From: Zanthoxylum bungeanum
Taxonomy: Eukaryota; Streptophyta; Magnoliopsida; Sapindales; Rutaceae
Reading direction: 5' to 3'
Assembly: GCA_019454045.1 (NCBI GenBank)
Contig: SKCR01023427.1
Coordinates: forward strand, 124,001-188,000
DNA: 64,000 nucleotides
Every line of letters begins with the position of its first letter. The stretch's first letter is position 1. The notes under the pieces are model-generated. The model was given only the letters and a program-made list of their open reading frames with translations. It searched no databases and had not been told where the DNA came from. This document shows positions 33,770 through 45,599 of this stretch, piece after piece. A program made the position numbers and the translations under genes.

Positions 33770-34348
33770 ATGGTGAGCTGCCCATCAAACCTAAAAACCC
33801 TTCATCCTCTCCAAGCTTTATCAATGAAGTCCTCATCTTCATCTACTCTAAGCTACATGAAGATCAAAACCCTAATCCACACCTTCATTTTCTCGTACAC
33901 GTGTCGCGCTATACGTGCTCTCTCTAAAGCAAAATCTACTATCATCGAGGTTCTCAAAGATAATATCCATCCTATCATCTTCATTTACCCTGCAAAGAAT
34001 AATAAGAACAAGAAGTACAAGACCAAAATATTTTTTGGTTCATTTAGGTTACATTATAATTGGTGTTCTTCGCATGTTATGCCCGTGCCAGCACATGAAA
34101 TTTCTTCAACATATTTGTACTATGATTCGACGTGGAATTCAATAATTTCAACTGAGCAATGTGAGGATCATGCCCCGGAATCTGAGCTTTCTGGCTATCT
34201 TCAATGGCTTGAAGAAAAGGGAAATGATGCTAATGAGAATATTGATCGGTTAGCCGATATCTTCATAGCAAATTGCCATGAGAAGTTCAGGTTGGAGAAG
34301 CAAGAATCTTACAGGAGATTTCAAGAAATGCTTTCTAGAAGCATGTGA
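33770..34348 (+). CDS. DUF761 (cotton fibre-expressed type) protein
   Basis: A single-exon gene for 192 residues. The C-terminal 35 residues, IDRLADIFIANCHEKFRLEK and then QESYRRFQEMLSRSM, are the conserved DUF761 motif of plant proteins related to cotton fibre-expressed protein. Upstream are a Ser-rich N-terminus, a segment with aromatic and hydrophobic residues near 25-50 (IKTLIHTFIFSYTC) that could touch a membrane, and an acidic stretch (ECEDHAPESE-like, near 130-140). The molecular function of the family is poorly known; members respond to stress and hormones. The start at 33,770 is supported by a TATA box 63 bp upstream, and an in-frame Met at residue 19 is an alternative. No frame damage. 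Confidence 0.85.
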   Translation: MVSCPSNLKTLHPLQALSMKSSSSSTLSYMKIKTLIHTFIFSYTCRAIRALSKAKSTIIEVLKDNIHPIIFIYPAKNNKNKKYKTKIFFGSFRLHYNWCSSHVMPVPAHEISSTYLYYDSTWNSIISTEQCEDHAPESELSGYLQWLEEKGNDANENIDRLADIFIANCHEKFRLEKQESYRRFQEMLSRSM

Positions 34349-36404
34349 TGAATTTTTTTCTTTCAATGGGTGTATTATTGAGGTTTAATTTTTGGTTATT
34401 TTAATTTCTAACTTTTACTTCTTCTTTTTTGGTGGGATTTGGAGAATTGTACGTACATCATTGTGGATTTGTGGGTATTTGTGCAATTCTTATCTTGAAA
34501 TGTTAATGGATGCAACTTTTTAATTTTCAATGAAATAATATTACTGGGATTGTGGTTCTAATAATGTACGTGAACTTAAATTTCCAATATTTGTTTCTTA
34601 TTTTTAGGAATTTTCTTCTCTTCTATTATAAAAGCATAATAAATTAATAATCTTTTCATAATGAAAGGAGAGTTTATTTTTCAATTGATCTTATTATTTT
34701 GTGAAGCAATGACCAGTAAGTTTTCAATTCTAGCTTTGCTTTAATATGTGAAAACTAGGTCTTCAACCTCTCTCTAAAATGGTACTAATTGCTGATTTGA
34801 ATATTGAAGTATACTTTTCGTACATTCTATTTTTATGACTATAAAGCCCAAGTTTTTGGTTAATGTGCTAATAAATAATCATTGGTTGTGAATCCCCAAC
34901 TCACCTATCCCTCCCCCACACTTTCACCTAATTACTTGGATAAGAAGTGAAATTTTATATCTTTTTATTCAAAAATCTAAATATCAAGATTGAGTATTTA
35001 TAAGATAAATTTAAGGAAGGTATCTTTATATATTATATTATTTGATTATAGAGAATAAGAGAATATCAACGCTTATATCATTTGTACATAAATATATAAC
35101 TTTCGCTTGTCAGATCATTATTGATTAGACCTCAAAGGGGATGAGAATAAAGTTCATAAACTGATAAAATCATACTTAAGGGCTGTGAGAATAAGATCCG
35201 AAGGTTGTGAAAAAAATCGAATGTTGTGATAACAAAACCCTTATGCTAATAATTACATAAATTTTTTATTCACTTATGCAACTGTGAGGAATTGAATACG
35301 AAACCTATATCATATGGAATATAAGTGTTTTGAACAAATTAACTAACACTTATTGACAAGAATAATTATATTTTATGATCTAGCAGTTTCAGAATTCAGT
35401 AATATATAATCCGAGATAGGTCTCGTTCTCACTTCTCACTAGTATTCACTTTGTTTCAATCAATCAAATTTCTTTTAACTAATTCTCTGAAGTTTGTCTT
35501 GATATTCCTTTCAACTAAAAATATTTATCTTTGATATTAAATTACTAATATAGTTCCTCACCTAGCAACTTAAATTAATCTCGAGTTTATGTGGACTGCC
35601 TAAATTTCTCATTAATAATTAAATAACCTTTAACTCACTTGTAAATCTTAAGTTTTCTCAACTATAATTTAAATAGAATTTTTATTTTTCTAACTAATTA
35701 AGTAGACGTATTTTAACTATGAAAAATGTTTATGTGAAATTCAAAATCAAACTTGTGGCTGAAGCTTGAAGTACAACTCACACACACATATATATTTTTA
35801 AAAGTTTAAGAGAGTGGATAAACTTATATAAATTTTTAATCTCGTACTTCCTAAGATTAGAATCTAAGTGGCAGACTTTATTAATATGTTTGAAAATTAA
35901 CTCGAAAGAGCAAAACATGCAGTTTGAACAAGTTAAAACAAAAACAATTGAATTAATTCAAAAACAACAAGCACAATGAGTTCAAAGTGAGAAAGCAAAT
36001 TTGAAAAAGGTGTAATTCTTACGCCAAACAATTAATATTCCTTATTATGACAACTAAGCTAATTTTTACAATGACCCTTTAATTTTTTTTTTTTTTTAAA
36101 CAATGACAGAGTGGGGGGTAAAATTGAAGGTTAAAGGCCAAATCCAAAGTCATCAAAAGTAGAAAATTTGATGAATATGACATTAGCATATATATGACAT
36201 TATTAGGTTAGAGTTGATTACATAAGATTAACGAAATGTATTGTAGGCATTTACAAAGTGCTGATCAAAACAAATAATTGATCAAATCATTTCTATTTTC
36301 CAGCTGCAAGCTGACAACATTAATTGAACTACTTTAACTGCTCATCTTATAATACGTGTTATAAACATAAATATTTTTTATTCTGTTTTAGAATATTAAG
36401 GATT
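34349..36404. other. AT-rich intergenic DNA, no gene seen
   Basis: The 3' flank of the DUF761 gene has AATGAAATAATA-type signals near 34,520. The rest has no convincing reading frame or clear repeat. Confidence 0.5.
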
Positions 36405-36450
36405 AATATCTCATATTGAGGTTTTGAGTTCAAATCCAGAGAATAAACAA
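36405..36450 (+). repeat. SINE fragment (B-box region only)
   Basis: TCTCATATTGAGGTTTTGAG and TTCAAATCCAGAGAATA match the B-box region of the 42.9-kb SINE. The flanking SINE body is missing. Confidence 0.5.
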
Positions 36451-36963
36451 TTATAGATGTCGAAAACGAATGAAGAAGCTAACAAGATTATCCCCAAGCC
36501 TTAATGGCTTAAAAAATAGCTAAAAATTAATAAATAAAATATACAATTCATAAGCACTATTTATAGTACATAATTATATATTGGATTTTTGGTTTGAAAA
36601 TCTTTTATTTTTTTTTTCCTATTTTGACTAATCTTCTTGGTGGCTGACTTTAATTAGCACTAGACATCTGTATTCAGCACCACAAGGTTCCCTTCCCTGC
36701 AAGGCCTTGATGATAAAATCAAATAAAAATTAAAACATGGTTTTCATATATGAATTTGTTCACATGAATGGAATGATCAATATTCATTATATTATTTGTT
36801 TGTGTGATTTCTCTCATTTATGAAGTAGTAATTCCACTTGATTTTTGGACCAAATGGGCCTGTAAGCCCAATGCCAACATTCATTCCACTTTTCTTTCAA
36901 TAGTAAAGTTTTGATTATTGTTATTGAAAAGTAATTCCATAAATTCAAAAGAAACTAAAATTA

Positions 36964-37020
<57 letters not shown>

Positions 37021-37367
37021 TTTTGTTGGATGGATTGTGACAATTGACAAATGCATTATTCGTCACACAATACTTCAAAATTGATACTAAATGTATCTCA
37101 ATGGACCACATTTGGCTATTGCGAATTTCAATATCTTACAAAAATAAAATTTGTAACCCTCCATTTAGTAATGCTTCCACCCTCCATTCAATGATAACAT
37201 ATATAGTAGTCATATATCTTTATAATACAACAGCCAATCACATGATTTGGATTTTGTTCTAATTTATGACTCGAATCTATTTGCGTCTCTATGAGAATTA
37301 TGATTTATATTTATATACATAAATTTATAAATGAAAACTATGTAACATATTAATTTTAAAAAAAAAT
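36451..37367. other. AT-rich intergenic DNA with a long TA microsatellite
   Basis: An uninterrupted (TA)n tract of about 50 bp lies at 36,966-37,015. Otherwise nothing supported. Confidence 0.7.
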
Positions 37368-37537
37368 TGTTAGTTGTGTGTTGTGTTGTGTTATTAGTTG
37401 ATAGTTGTATAGATGTATTTAATATAATAGTTATGCATTTATTGTGCTAGTTGTGTTTAAGGGTTATAAAAATGCCTCTCATTGTAATTCAAAACTTAAG
37501 TAAATGTTAATATACATTTTCTTCTCTAATTCTCACA
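37368..37537 (+). repeat. 5' LTR of copia 5
   Basis: A short 170-bp LTR with GTTATAAAAATG (TATA region) near 37,464. Confidence 0.9.
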
Positions 37538-37589
37538 TGGTATCAGAGCTTAGGTTCTTTCCAGAGGTGTAGAAATTCGGTTTTCGGGA

Positions 37590-40500
37590 ATGGAAAAGTC
37601 AGATGCTATGCAACCCATTCCTACCATTCTCATAGGTTCAAACTATCGTCTCTGGGTTCAGGGAATGCGTAGTTTTCTCAATGGTCGGAAACTATGGCGT
37701 TATGTTACTGGAGATGTCAAGCCCCCCACTCAGCTTACTGATGAAACTGAAGGACAGCTCGCTGATCGTCTCGAGGATTGGGATAGTAAGAATCACCAAA
37801 TTCTGACATGGTTCCGGAATACTTCGGTTCCAGCTATTCATCATCAATTTGGGCGCTAAGAAACTGCCAAAGAAGTTTGGGATCTGCTTGCATTAAGGTA
37901 CATCTATTCTGATCTCTCTAGTCAGTATCAATTATGGGAAAAGTTGCATAATTTGAAACAAGAGAAAGGTCAGTCTATTACTGATTTTCTTGCACAAATG
38001 GAGAATATTTGGGACCAACTTGCTTTGTCAGAACCATCAATGAGTTGCACCGTTGATGCAACTAATTATACGGCACACCGTGACCGTATGCGATTAATTC
38101 AATTCCTTATGGCCTTTTACTGATGATTTTGAATATTGTCGAGCTTCATTGTTACATCAATCTCCTCTACCTACATTAGAAGCTGCTGTCTCTCGATTAT
38201 TGTCGATGAAACTCGTCTCGGCTTACTTAAGCCATCTCATGATGATGTTATGCTTGCCGCCGCGGATAAACATTTCTCAAAAGGTGAAGGCAAATTTTGT
38301 CGTACCTGCAACAAATCTGGTCATACTCTGATTGAATGTAGTCTTACTGAATGTCACAAATGCAAGAAAAGAGGCCATATTGCCGCTCACTGTCCCACTA
38401 AGGTGAGTTGTCGCTACTGCAAGCTGTCTGGCCATTCCATTGAGCAGTGCCCCATTCGTCCCCCAATATCTAATCAACCCTCCAAGATAGCAATTCCAAT
38501 TGATGCTGCTACCTCTGAGGTTACTGTCTCTCCAACATCCACTGGTAACTTAGGAGCACTGCTTAGACAAATACTCTCCACCCATCCCAGTACTTCTACT
38601 TCCTTATCTGTCAATTCAAGTAATTCTCATTGGTATTTTGACTCTGATTGTTGCAATCATATGACTTCTCAATCCTTGTTATTTTCTTCCACCTCTCCTA
38701 CCACAAATATTTCTCCAATCTTCACTGCAGATGGCTCACAAATGCTTGTAAGTCAGTCTGGCCACATATCAACATATACACTCACATTACCAAACACATT
38801 TCTTATTCCCAAACTCACATTCAACCTTATTTCTGTTGGTCAACTATGTGAACTTGGATTAGAATTGATAGTCTCCACTAATGGTTGTCGTGTGCAGGAT
38901 CCGCAGACGGGACAGATTCTTGGGACAGGCCGTAGAATTGGACGTCTGTTTGAACTCACCTCTCTGCATCTTCCTTCAAATCGTTTTTCCCAATTATGTG
39001 CTGTATCTACTCAATCTTCTCTTCACTTGTGGCATATGCGTCTTGGTCATGCCTCGATAAATAAACTTCGTCATTTAGTTTCTAATGGTTCACTAGGTTC
39101 TGTTAAAGACCAGCCTTTCCATTGTGTCTCTTGTCAACTTGGAAAACAACCAGCTTTGTCCTTTCAACATAATAAACATAATTGTGTTGCTCCATTTGAT
39201 TTGGTCCACTCTGATGTATGAGGACCTTCACCTACAGCCACTATGGGAGGATCTAAATATTTTGTCTTGTTTATTGATGATTATTCTCGATTTACATGGA
39301 TCTTTCTTATGAAACAACGTTCTGAACTACCTCAAATTTATATTGACTTTGCAAACATGATCAAAATACAATTTTCCAAAACTATCAAAATTTTGAGGAA
39401 TGACAATGCCAAGGAATATCTTGACTCCAAAATTCAACAATTTTTAAAAGCCCAATGAACCATTTCACAACGATCCTGCCCATATACCTCTCAACAAAAT
39501 GGACGAGCCGAAAGAAAACATCGTCATATTTTAGATTCCACTCGATCCATGCTCATTTCATCATCTTATCCTGAACGCTTTTGGGGTGAAGCTGCCCTTA
39601 CAGCTGTTTATGTTATTAATCGTATTCCTTCTTCAGTCACCAAACATAATTTGTCTCCTTATGAATGCCTTTATGGTGTTTCCCCTCCTTATGATCTTCT
39701 CAAGGTTTTTGGGAGTGTTTGTTTTGTTCTTCTTCATCCCACAGAGCATCACAAGTTAGAACCCCGTGCCAGACTTTGTTGTTTCTTATGATATGATATT
39801 CAACACAAATGGTATCGTTGTTGAGATCTCGTGTCAAAGAAATTTCGCATCTCTCGTCATGTTATTTTATAGGAACACGTTATGTTCTCTTCTATTTCTA
39901 AGTTCACAGTATCACATTCAGATCCTCCTCCATTTTTCACTAATCCATCTATTGAGTTGTTTCCATCTGATGCAAGTACTCATGGTGAACATACAGATGT
40001 CCAACCTACATCACCGCCTGTTCTTGATGATGCCCCTGCAGATACTGCACCAGAGACCATTGGTGACTCATCTCCACCTTATCCTACCCGAGTAAGAAAT
40101 CATTCCCCTTACCTTCGAGATTATCATTGTTTCTCTGCTCTTGTTTCTTTGCATGAACCTCAGTCCTATAGAGAGGCTTCTTCTAATCCTCATTGGCAGC
40201 AAGCTATGCAAGATGAATTACATGCATTGACAAAGACATGTACTTGAGACTTGGTTGATCTTCCTCCTGGCAAAAATCCAGTGGGATGAAAATGAGTTTA
40301 CAAAATCAAAACACATTCAGATGGATCTATTGAGCGTTATAAAGCACGACTTGTTGCTAAAGGATTCGCTCAAGAGTATGTGATTGATTATGAGGAGACT
40401 TTTGCTCATGTTGCTCGTCTTACCTCAGTTCGCAGTCTGCTTGCTATTGCTGCTGCTCGGCAATGGAGTATGTTTCAGATGGATGTCAAGAATGCCTTCC

Positions 40501-41720
40501 TCAATGGTGATCTCACTGAAGAAGTTTATATGACGCCTCCTCCAGGTCTTGATCATCCACCAAATACAGTATGTCGCATGCGACATGCCTTATATGGTTT
40601 GAAGCAAGCTCCGCGTGCATGGTTTGCCAAATTCAGTACCGATGTCAGACAAATTGGATTCACCTCCAGTCCACATGATTCAGCCTTATTTCTTCGAAAA
40701 GCCAAAAAGGGTATTGTGATATTACTTCTTTATGTTGATGATATGATTATTACTGGAGATGATATTTCAGGCATAACAGATCTCAAGCAGGCTCTTAGTC
40801 AACAATTTGAAATGAAAGATCTTGGTCCTTTGAGTTATTTTTTAGGCCTTAAGGTTATTTTTTCTGATGATAGTTATCATCTCTCGCAAGCCAAGTATGC
40901 CTCTGATCTTCTTTCTCGAGCTAGCCTTACAGATAGCAAGACAGTTCCAACTTTAATTGAGTATAATACTAGTCTTACACCTATAGATGAAGATATCACT
41001 CCCCTTGATGATCCTACTCTCTACAGACAATTGGTTGGAAGCCTCATTTATCTTACAGTCACTCGACCATACATTTCTTATGCAGTTCACATTGTCAGTC
41101 AGTTCATGACCGCTCCCCGTTCCACTCATTATGCTGCAATATTTCTCATCCTTCGTTATGTTAAAGGAACTCTCTTTACAGGTCTCCATTTTCCTGCTAC
41201 TTCATCATTGGTTCTTCGAGCCTATTCTGATTCTGACTGGGCAGGAGACCCTACTGATCGTCGATCAACTACAGGTTACTGTATTTTTCTTGGTGATTCA
41301 CTTATTTCTTGGCGCAACAAGAAACAGACATTGGTTGCCCGCTCGAGTATTGAGGCTGAATATAGAGCTGTTGCTGCTACTACAACTGAACTTCTGTGGT
41401 TACGTTGGCTTCTAAAAGATATGGGAGTCCATCAACCATCATCTCTCACTATTTACTGCGACAACAAAAGTGCTATTGCAATAACACATAATGATTTTTT
41501 TCATGAGCACACCAAACACATTGAGATCGATTGTCATTTCATTCGCCAACACGTTGCTTCTGGCACTATTTCCTTGAAGTATCTCAAATCCACTGATCAG
41601 CTAACTGATGTCTTCACCAAATCCTTTCTTCCGGGACGTTACACTACACTTGTTTCCAAACTCAATTTCTATAGTTGTATATATGTATTTAATATAATAG
41701 TTATGCATTTATTGTGGTAG
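37590..41720 (+). pseudogene. gag-pol of copia 5 with nonsense changes and three zinc knuckles
   Basis: Gag starts at ATG 37,590 (MEKSDAMQPIPTILIGSNYR), with a stop at 37,857 and a frame change near 38,205. Three consecutive CCHC knuckles follow: CRTCNKSGHTLIEC, CHKCKKRGHIAAHC and CRYCKLSGHSIEQC (about 38,298-38,451). The protease motif is eroded (YFDSDCCNHMT). The integrase zinc domain is HMRLGHASINK to CVSCQLGK, with a core at YTSQQNGRAERKHRH. A stop lies at 39,219 where the family has Trp. Another is at 39,456. The pol part 40,380-41,720 is open for 446 residues with RT YVDDMIITGDD and RNase H SDSDWAGDPTDRRS. Its last residues are read from the 3' LTR because of the deletion. Confidence 0.92.
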
Positions 41721-41807
41721 TTGTGTTTAAATGCTATAAAAATGCCTCTCATTATAATTCAAAACTTAAGTAAATGTTAATATACATTTTCTTCTTTAAT
41801 TCTCACA
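41671..41807 (+). repeat. Truncated 3' LTR of copia 5
   Basis: Begins ATAGTTGTATATATG, equivalent to 37,401 in the 5' LTR, and ends CTCACA before the AAAAT duplication. Confidence 0.9.
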
Positions 41808-41994
41808 AAAATGAATTAATTTTGTTTAAAAAATTATTGAAGTTTGTTCATAATGAGTGCAAAATTGACCTTATTTATCATAGAATCATCTTAGCTTATG
41901 AGTATGAAAAAGAAAACGGAAAAGAAAAAAAACAACTTTGAAATTCAAAAGAAACATCTACAAGAAACTATAAATTGAAAGTATTTGTAGCTAT

Positions 41995-42290
41995 TAAGGG
42001 TGACAAAAAGCCCGGACCCGGTCCGGGCAAAAATCAAAAAAAAAAATAAAAAATATATATATATATATAATATGTTTGTAGTATTTTTATTTGTTTATAA
42101 CATTCAAATTGTTAATTTATGGATGAAACTTTTGATTTATTTGTGAATTGTTATTTTATATAGTGTGAATGTATTTTATATTTGTATGTCTTTAATTTTT
42201 TTTTTTTTTTTAAAAAAGGGACCGAATAAAGGCCGGGCCCGGGCTTTTTTTTTATAAGCCCGGCCAGAGCCCGACCCATTGCTACCCTTA
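41995..42290. mobile_element. hAT-type MITE
   Basis: Starts TAAGGGTGACAAAAAGCCCG and ends TTGCTACCCTTA. Flanks GTAGCTAT (41,987-41,994) and GTAGCTAC (42,291-42,298) match 7 of 8. Subterminal GGACCCGGTCCGGGC and GGCCGGGCCCGGGC runs face each other across an AT-rich centre. Confidence 0.82.
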
Positions 42291-42508
42291 GTAGCTACCG
42301 TGATTAAAAAAGAAGTCGGTTTTAATAATTTTTTTTTTTTTTTTGGTAATAGCATGACTTCTTAGAACTTGGTTTTAATGTTGATATTTTTATGTTATCA
42401 AATTTTTTTATAATATTTTATTAAATGTGTATGTATAATAATGGACGATTATTATTTTATCACGAGTGAATTATATACAAATTCTTATTTAATAATTATT
42501 AATATTAA

Positions 42509-42539
<31 letters not shown>

Positions 42540-42895
42540 CTCAGTAGGAAAATCAGGACCATTAAGCAAAATGTTTGCATAGGCTTTGGTGGTCCAATTG
42601 TATACAATTGGGCATACAGAAACAGTCATATCACAAGTACTTGTCATATTCCTTTCTCATATAGGTAATGATCACATGATTGGAATGTTTTTGATATGAT
42701 AGCCGGCCACCTTCCTCAATTATCAAACACCAAAGTCCATTAAAAAAATAACAATAATTCAAAAGGAAACAAAAAAAGTAATTAGCATACCCTTTTTTAG
42801 AGGAATTGTTTTGTTCCCCCCATGAACCCAGGAAATGATAAGACAAACCATTCTTATTCATCTTTAGCATAATTTCTACGAGTAAGTTCTCAAGA
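42291..42895. other. AT-rich intergenic DNA
   Basis: Homopolymer runs at about 42,329-42,344 and 42,516-42,539. No gene seen. Confidence 0.5.
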
Positions 42896-43055
42896 GACGT
42901 GATTTGATGGTGTATGATTTAAAATCTCATCTTGAGGTTCTGAGTTCGAATCCAGGAAGTGCGTTTCTTATAAAAGCATGAGACAGTCGGGGGTTTTACC
43001 TGCTCCGTTTAAGCCCGAAAATGATGGTTTGACGGTAAGATTTCCAATGATTTAA
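42896..43055 (+). mobile_element. tRNA-derived SINE, copy 4
   Basis: A-box-like GTGATTTGATGG, B-box-like AGTTCGAATCC near 42,944 and the body TTTTACCTGCTCCGTTTAAG. It ends GATTTCCAATGATTT followed by an A-rich run. Confidence 0.8.
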
Positions 43056-43660
43056 AAAAAATAAAAATAAAAATAATTCTACAAGGAAAGCAAAATTCTT
43101 GCTTTAGTAGCCACATTTTTGAGGTCCTTATCCAATAAACTATTAAGGACGGTCTATAGCAATGGGCACTAATTATTTTCCATTTATTTTATTCCATTGA
43201 TTTTTAAGTGTTTTTTTGGGGGTATTAAGTAAGTGAAATAAATGATCATCTAGCCCCTCATAAAAACAAAATTATTTGGTTAATAGTGTGGTTCTGCTTG
43301 TATTGATTGTATCTTTAGATTTTCAAATTAATATGTGACACAATTATATTTGGTTATTGGTATGGTTCTGACAGTATTGACCAAATCATTTGATGTAACC
43401 GATTCTTTATTTTGAAATCAAATTAGTATTAATTTAAGAAAATTGAGAGATACTCAAAAGTGTTGCAAACTTAAATATGTGACTGAATATTAAGTTGAAA
43501 ATATCTAGAAAAATTCGCCAAATTTTAAAAAATATATATAAATAACTCAATATATATTTTTAATGTTTTTTCAAGACATTCTTTATTAAAGGTATGTTTA
43601 ATATATCTTTTCAAATAAATGTTATTCAAATAGAGTTTTTAAAGTACAGCTTTTGGTGTT
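43056..43660. other. AT-rich intergenic DNA
   Basis: No gene or clear repeat seen. Confidence 0.5.
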
Positions 43661-43667
43661 CCAAAAT

Positions 43668-43925
43668 GATGTGGTTTGATGATAAATGACTTAAAATTTG
43701 ATTGTCAGGTACTGAGTTTGAGTTAAGAGAGTGAATTTCTTATAAGAGCCTGAGGCAGTCGGGGTTTTACATACTCCGCTTAAACCCGGGTGGGTGGTTT
43801 TTTATTGTTAGGTACTGAGTTTGAGTTCAGGGGTGCATTTCTTATAAGAGCCTGAGGTAGTCACGGGGTTTTACATACTCCGCTTAAACCCGGGTCGGGT
43901 GGTTGGCGGTGGGGTTTTAAAAAAC
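43668..43925 (+). mobile_element. Tandem pair of SINE copies (one complete head, second copy headless)
   Basis: Copy 5 runs from GATGTGGTTTGATGATAAAT through GTCAGGTACTGAGTTTGAGT and TTTTACATACTCCGCTTAAA to about 43,800. A second copy then restarts at TTGTTAGGTACTGAGTTTGA without the A-box part and repeats the body to about 43,925. Confidence 0.75.
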
Positions 43926-43929
43926 ATAA

Positions 43930-44615
43930 AGCTTTTGATTAAAAAAATTTAGGTGTTTGGTTGTTAGAGAGAGTTTTTATTAAAATTATAAAATTACTTT
44001 ATTTGACAATTTTGTTGAAGTTGTATTATGAAAAAATATTGTAAAATTAAATAATGATATTATAGATAATTTAACTATTTTAAAAAAAATTCAAGCGATA
44101 CTCTTAAAAACCCAAATTATGAGTTTTTGTTATTAGAGGTAAAATAACTTTTTTAAACCTAAAAAGTTCTACTTAAAATACAATCAAATACCATCAAAAA
44201 TTTTGAAAATAATTTTTGGTTTTAAAAAACTATTTTGCATTTATTAAGTGTCTGTTTGGTATGACTTATAATAAACTATATTCATTTTTTAATCCCAAAA
44301 ACTCTTTTCAATATTTTTGGTGATATTTGGTTGTATTTTAAGTAGTTTTTGAGGATTAGAAAATTATTTTACCTCTATTAGCAAAAACTCAAAATTTAGG
44401 CTTTCAGGAATAAGGCCGGTAAAGTTTTTGTTCTTAAAAATATTTAAATTGTCTATAATACCCTTATTTTATTTAATAATGTTATTTCATTTCTTTCATA
44501 ACACAACTTAAAAAAAATTGTCAATTACAATAAATTTATAATTTTTAATAAAAACTCTCACTCATGACAAAATACCTAACAAAAAAATTATCAAAATATT
44601 TACTTCTAAAAGCTA
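43930..44615. mobile_element. Large AT-rich foldback element (two inverted MITE arms)
   Basis: The left half (GTGTTTGGTTGTTAGAGAGA, then AACCCAAATTATGAGTTTTT) is roughly the reverse complement of the right half (AAAAACTCAAAATTTAGGCT, then AAAACTCTCACTCATGAC). Arms are about 330 bp meeting near 44,265. A single-unit relative is at 57,645-58,032. Confidence 0.65.
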
Positions 44616-44700
44616 TATTAATAAAAAATTTATTTGAAGAAGCTATATTAGAAAAATTATACCAAATGAACTATAAAAACCAACTTGAACTTTGAGACAT

Positions 44701-45345
44701 TGTGGATGCTGGATTTCGGCCGAGGTCCACAATCAGAATTTGTAGGTTGGGGGCATCAACGATCCTGCAAGACAAAGTAGAGTGAGCGGGAGAAGACTTC
44801 CCACCGGTGTGGTGGGTGCCGGGGGCACTCCGACGCTCAAGTCAGTAGTATGAAATGAGCACTGAATATGTTAAATGTGAAAGCAAGGTTTACTATTACC
44901 ATGACCTTCTTTTGGTGGCCGTGAGGGGGAATGAAATGTTTAAGAAATGTGAAGCTCTGAAAGTTGTGTGTCAGAGAGCAGAAGCTGTAAGAGAGAAGTC
45001 AGGCTTGCTCCTTTTCCTGTTTCTCGAATTGTGTTGTAATTTATAGTTGAAGATGAGTGATTTTCGCAGCTGGCATCAGTCCCACAATGTGCTAAGATAT
45101 CACTATTTAATGATCAAAGTGGAGCATTAAATTATGATTAGGGTGAGTGGGGAATGTTAGGTAAGGTCTTGGCTTTATGTATGAATTAAGTGGAGTAAGG
45201 TTTTTTATTGGGCTTTATCCTGGGCTTTCATCTCTGTTTATGGGCTTTATCTGACATTGGTTTCGAATGGAAAGACAGTTTTGGCCATGGCCCAAATTTG
45301 GCACGTACAGTTTGTCCCCTACTCTCTAAGTCAAGAAGTCCTTGA
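44701..45345 (-). repeat. LTR-like module A (reverse)
   Basis: From TGTGGATGC to GTACAGTTTGTCCCCTACTC. It is the reverse complement of 56,940-57,586 with only scattered differences, and its outer end abuts GACAT. Confidence 0.9.
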
Positions 45346-45599
45346 CTTGGAGAGTATTTCAATATATGTCGAATAGAACAATATGTAAGAGTACCAGTCA
45401 AGAATGTACTAGTTCATGTTTCATACGACAGAGTGAGTTCAATGCATGGATTATGAGTAGTCCAAGTCTTCAACTTGGCTTGACACAAGCCATGGGGAAT
45501 GTCCCCAGTCGACTGAACCATAATACGGTTCAGGAGTATTTCCATACGACAAGTGTGAACTGGACAGAGGGAGTCCAGGTCTTCAAGTTGACTCGGCAT

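Larger units (their letters stand above)
37368..41807 (+). mobile_element. Ty1/copia LTR retrotransposon 5 (different lineage), decayed
   Basis: The 5' LTR is 37,368-37,537 (TGTTAG to CTCACA), followed directly by PBS TGGTATCAGAGC at 37,538. The 3' LTR remnant is 41,671-41,807. The target duplication AAAAT is at 37,363-37,367 and 41,808-41,812. The remnant aligns with 37,401-37,537, so the first 33 bp of the 3' LTR and the purine tract have been deleted. The aligned LTR parts differ at about 7 of 137 sites, so this is older than copia 1. Confidence 0.93.
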
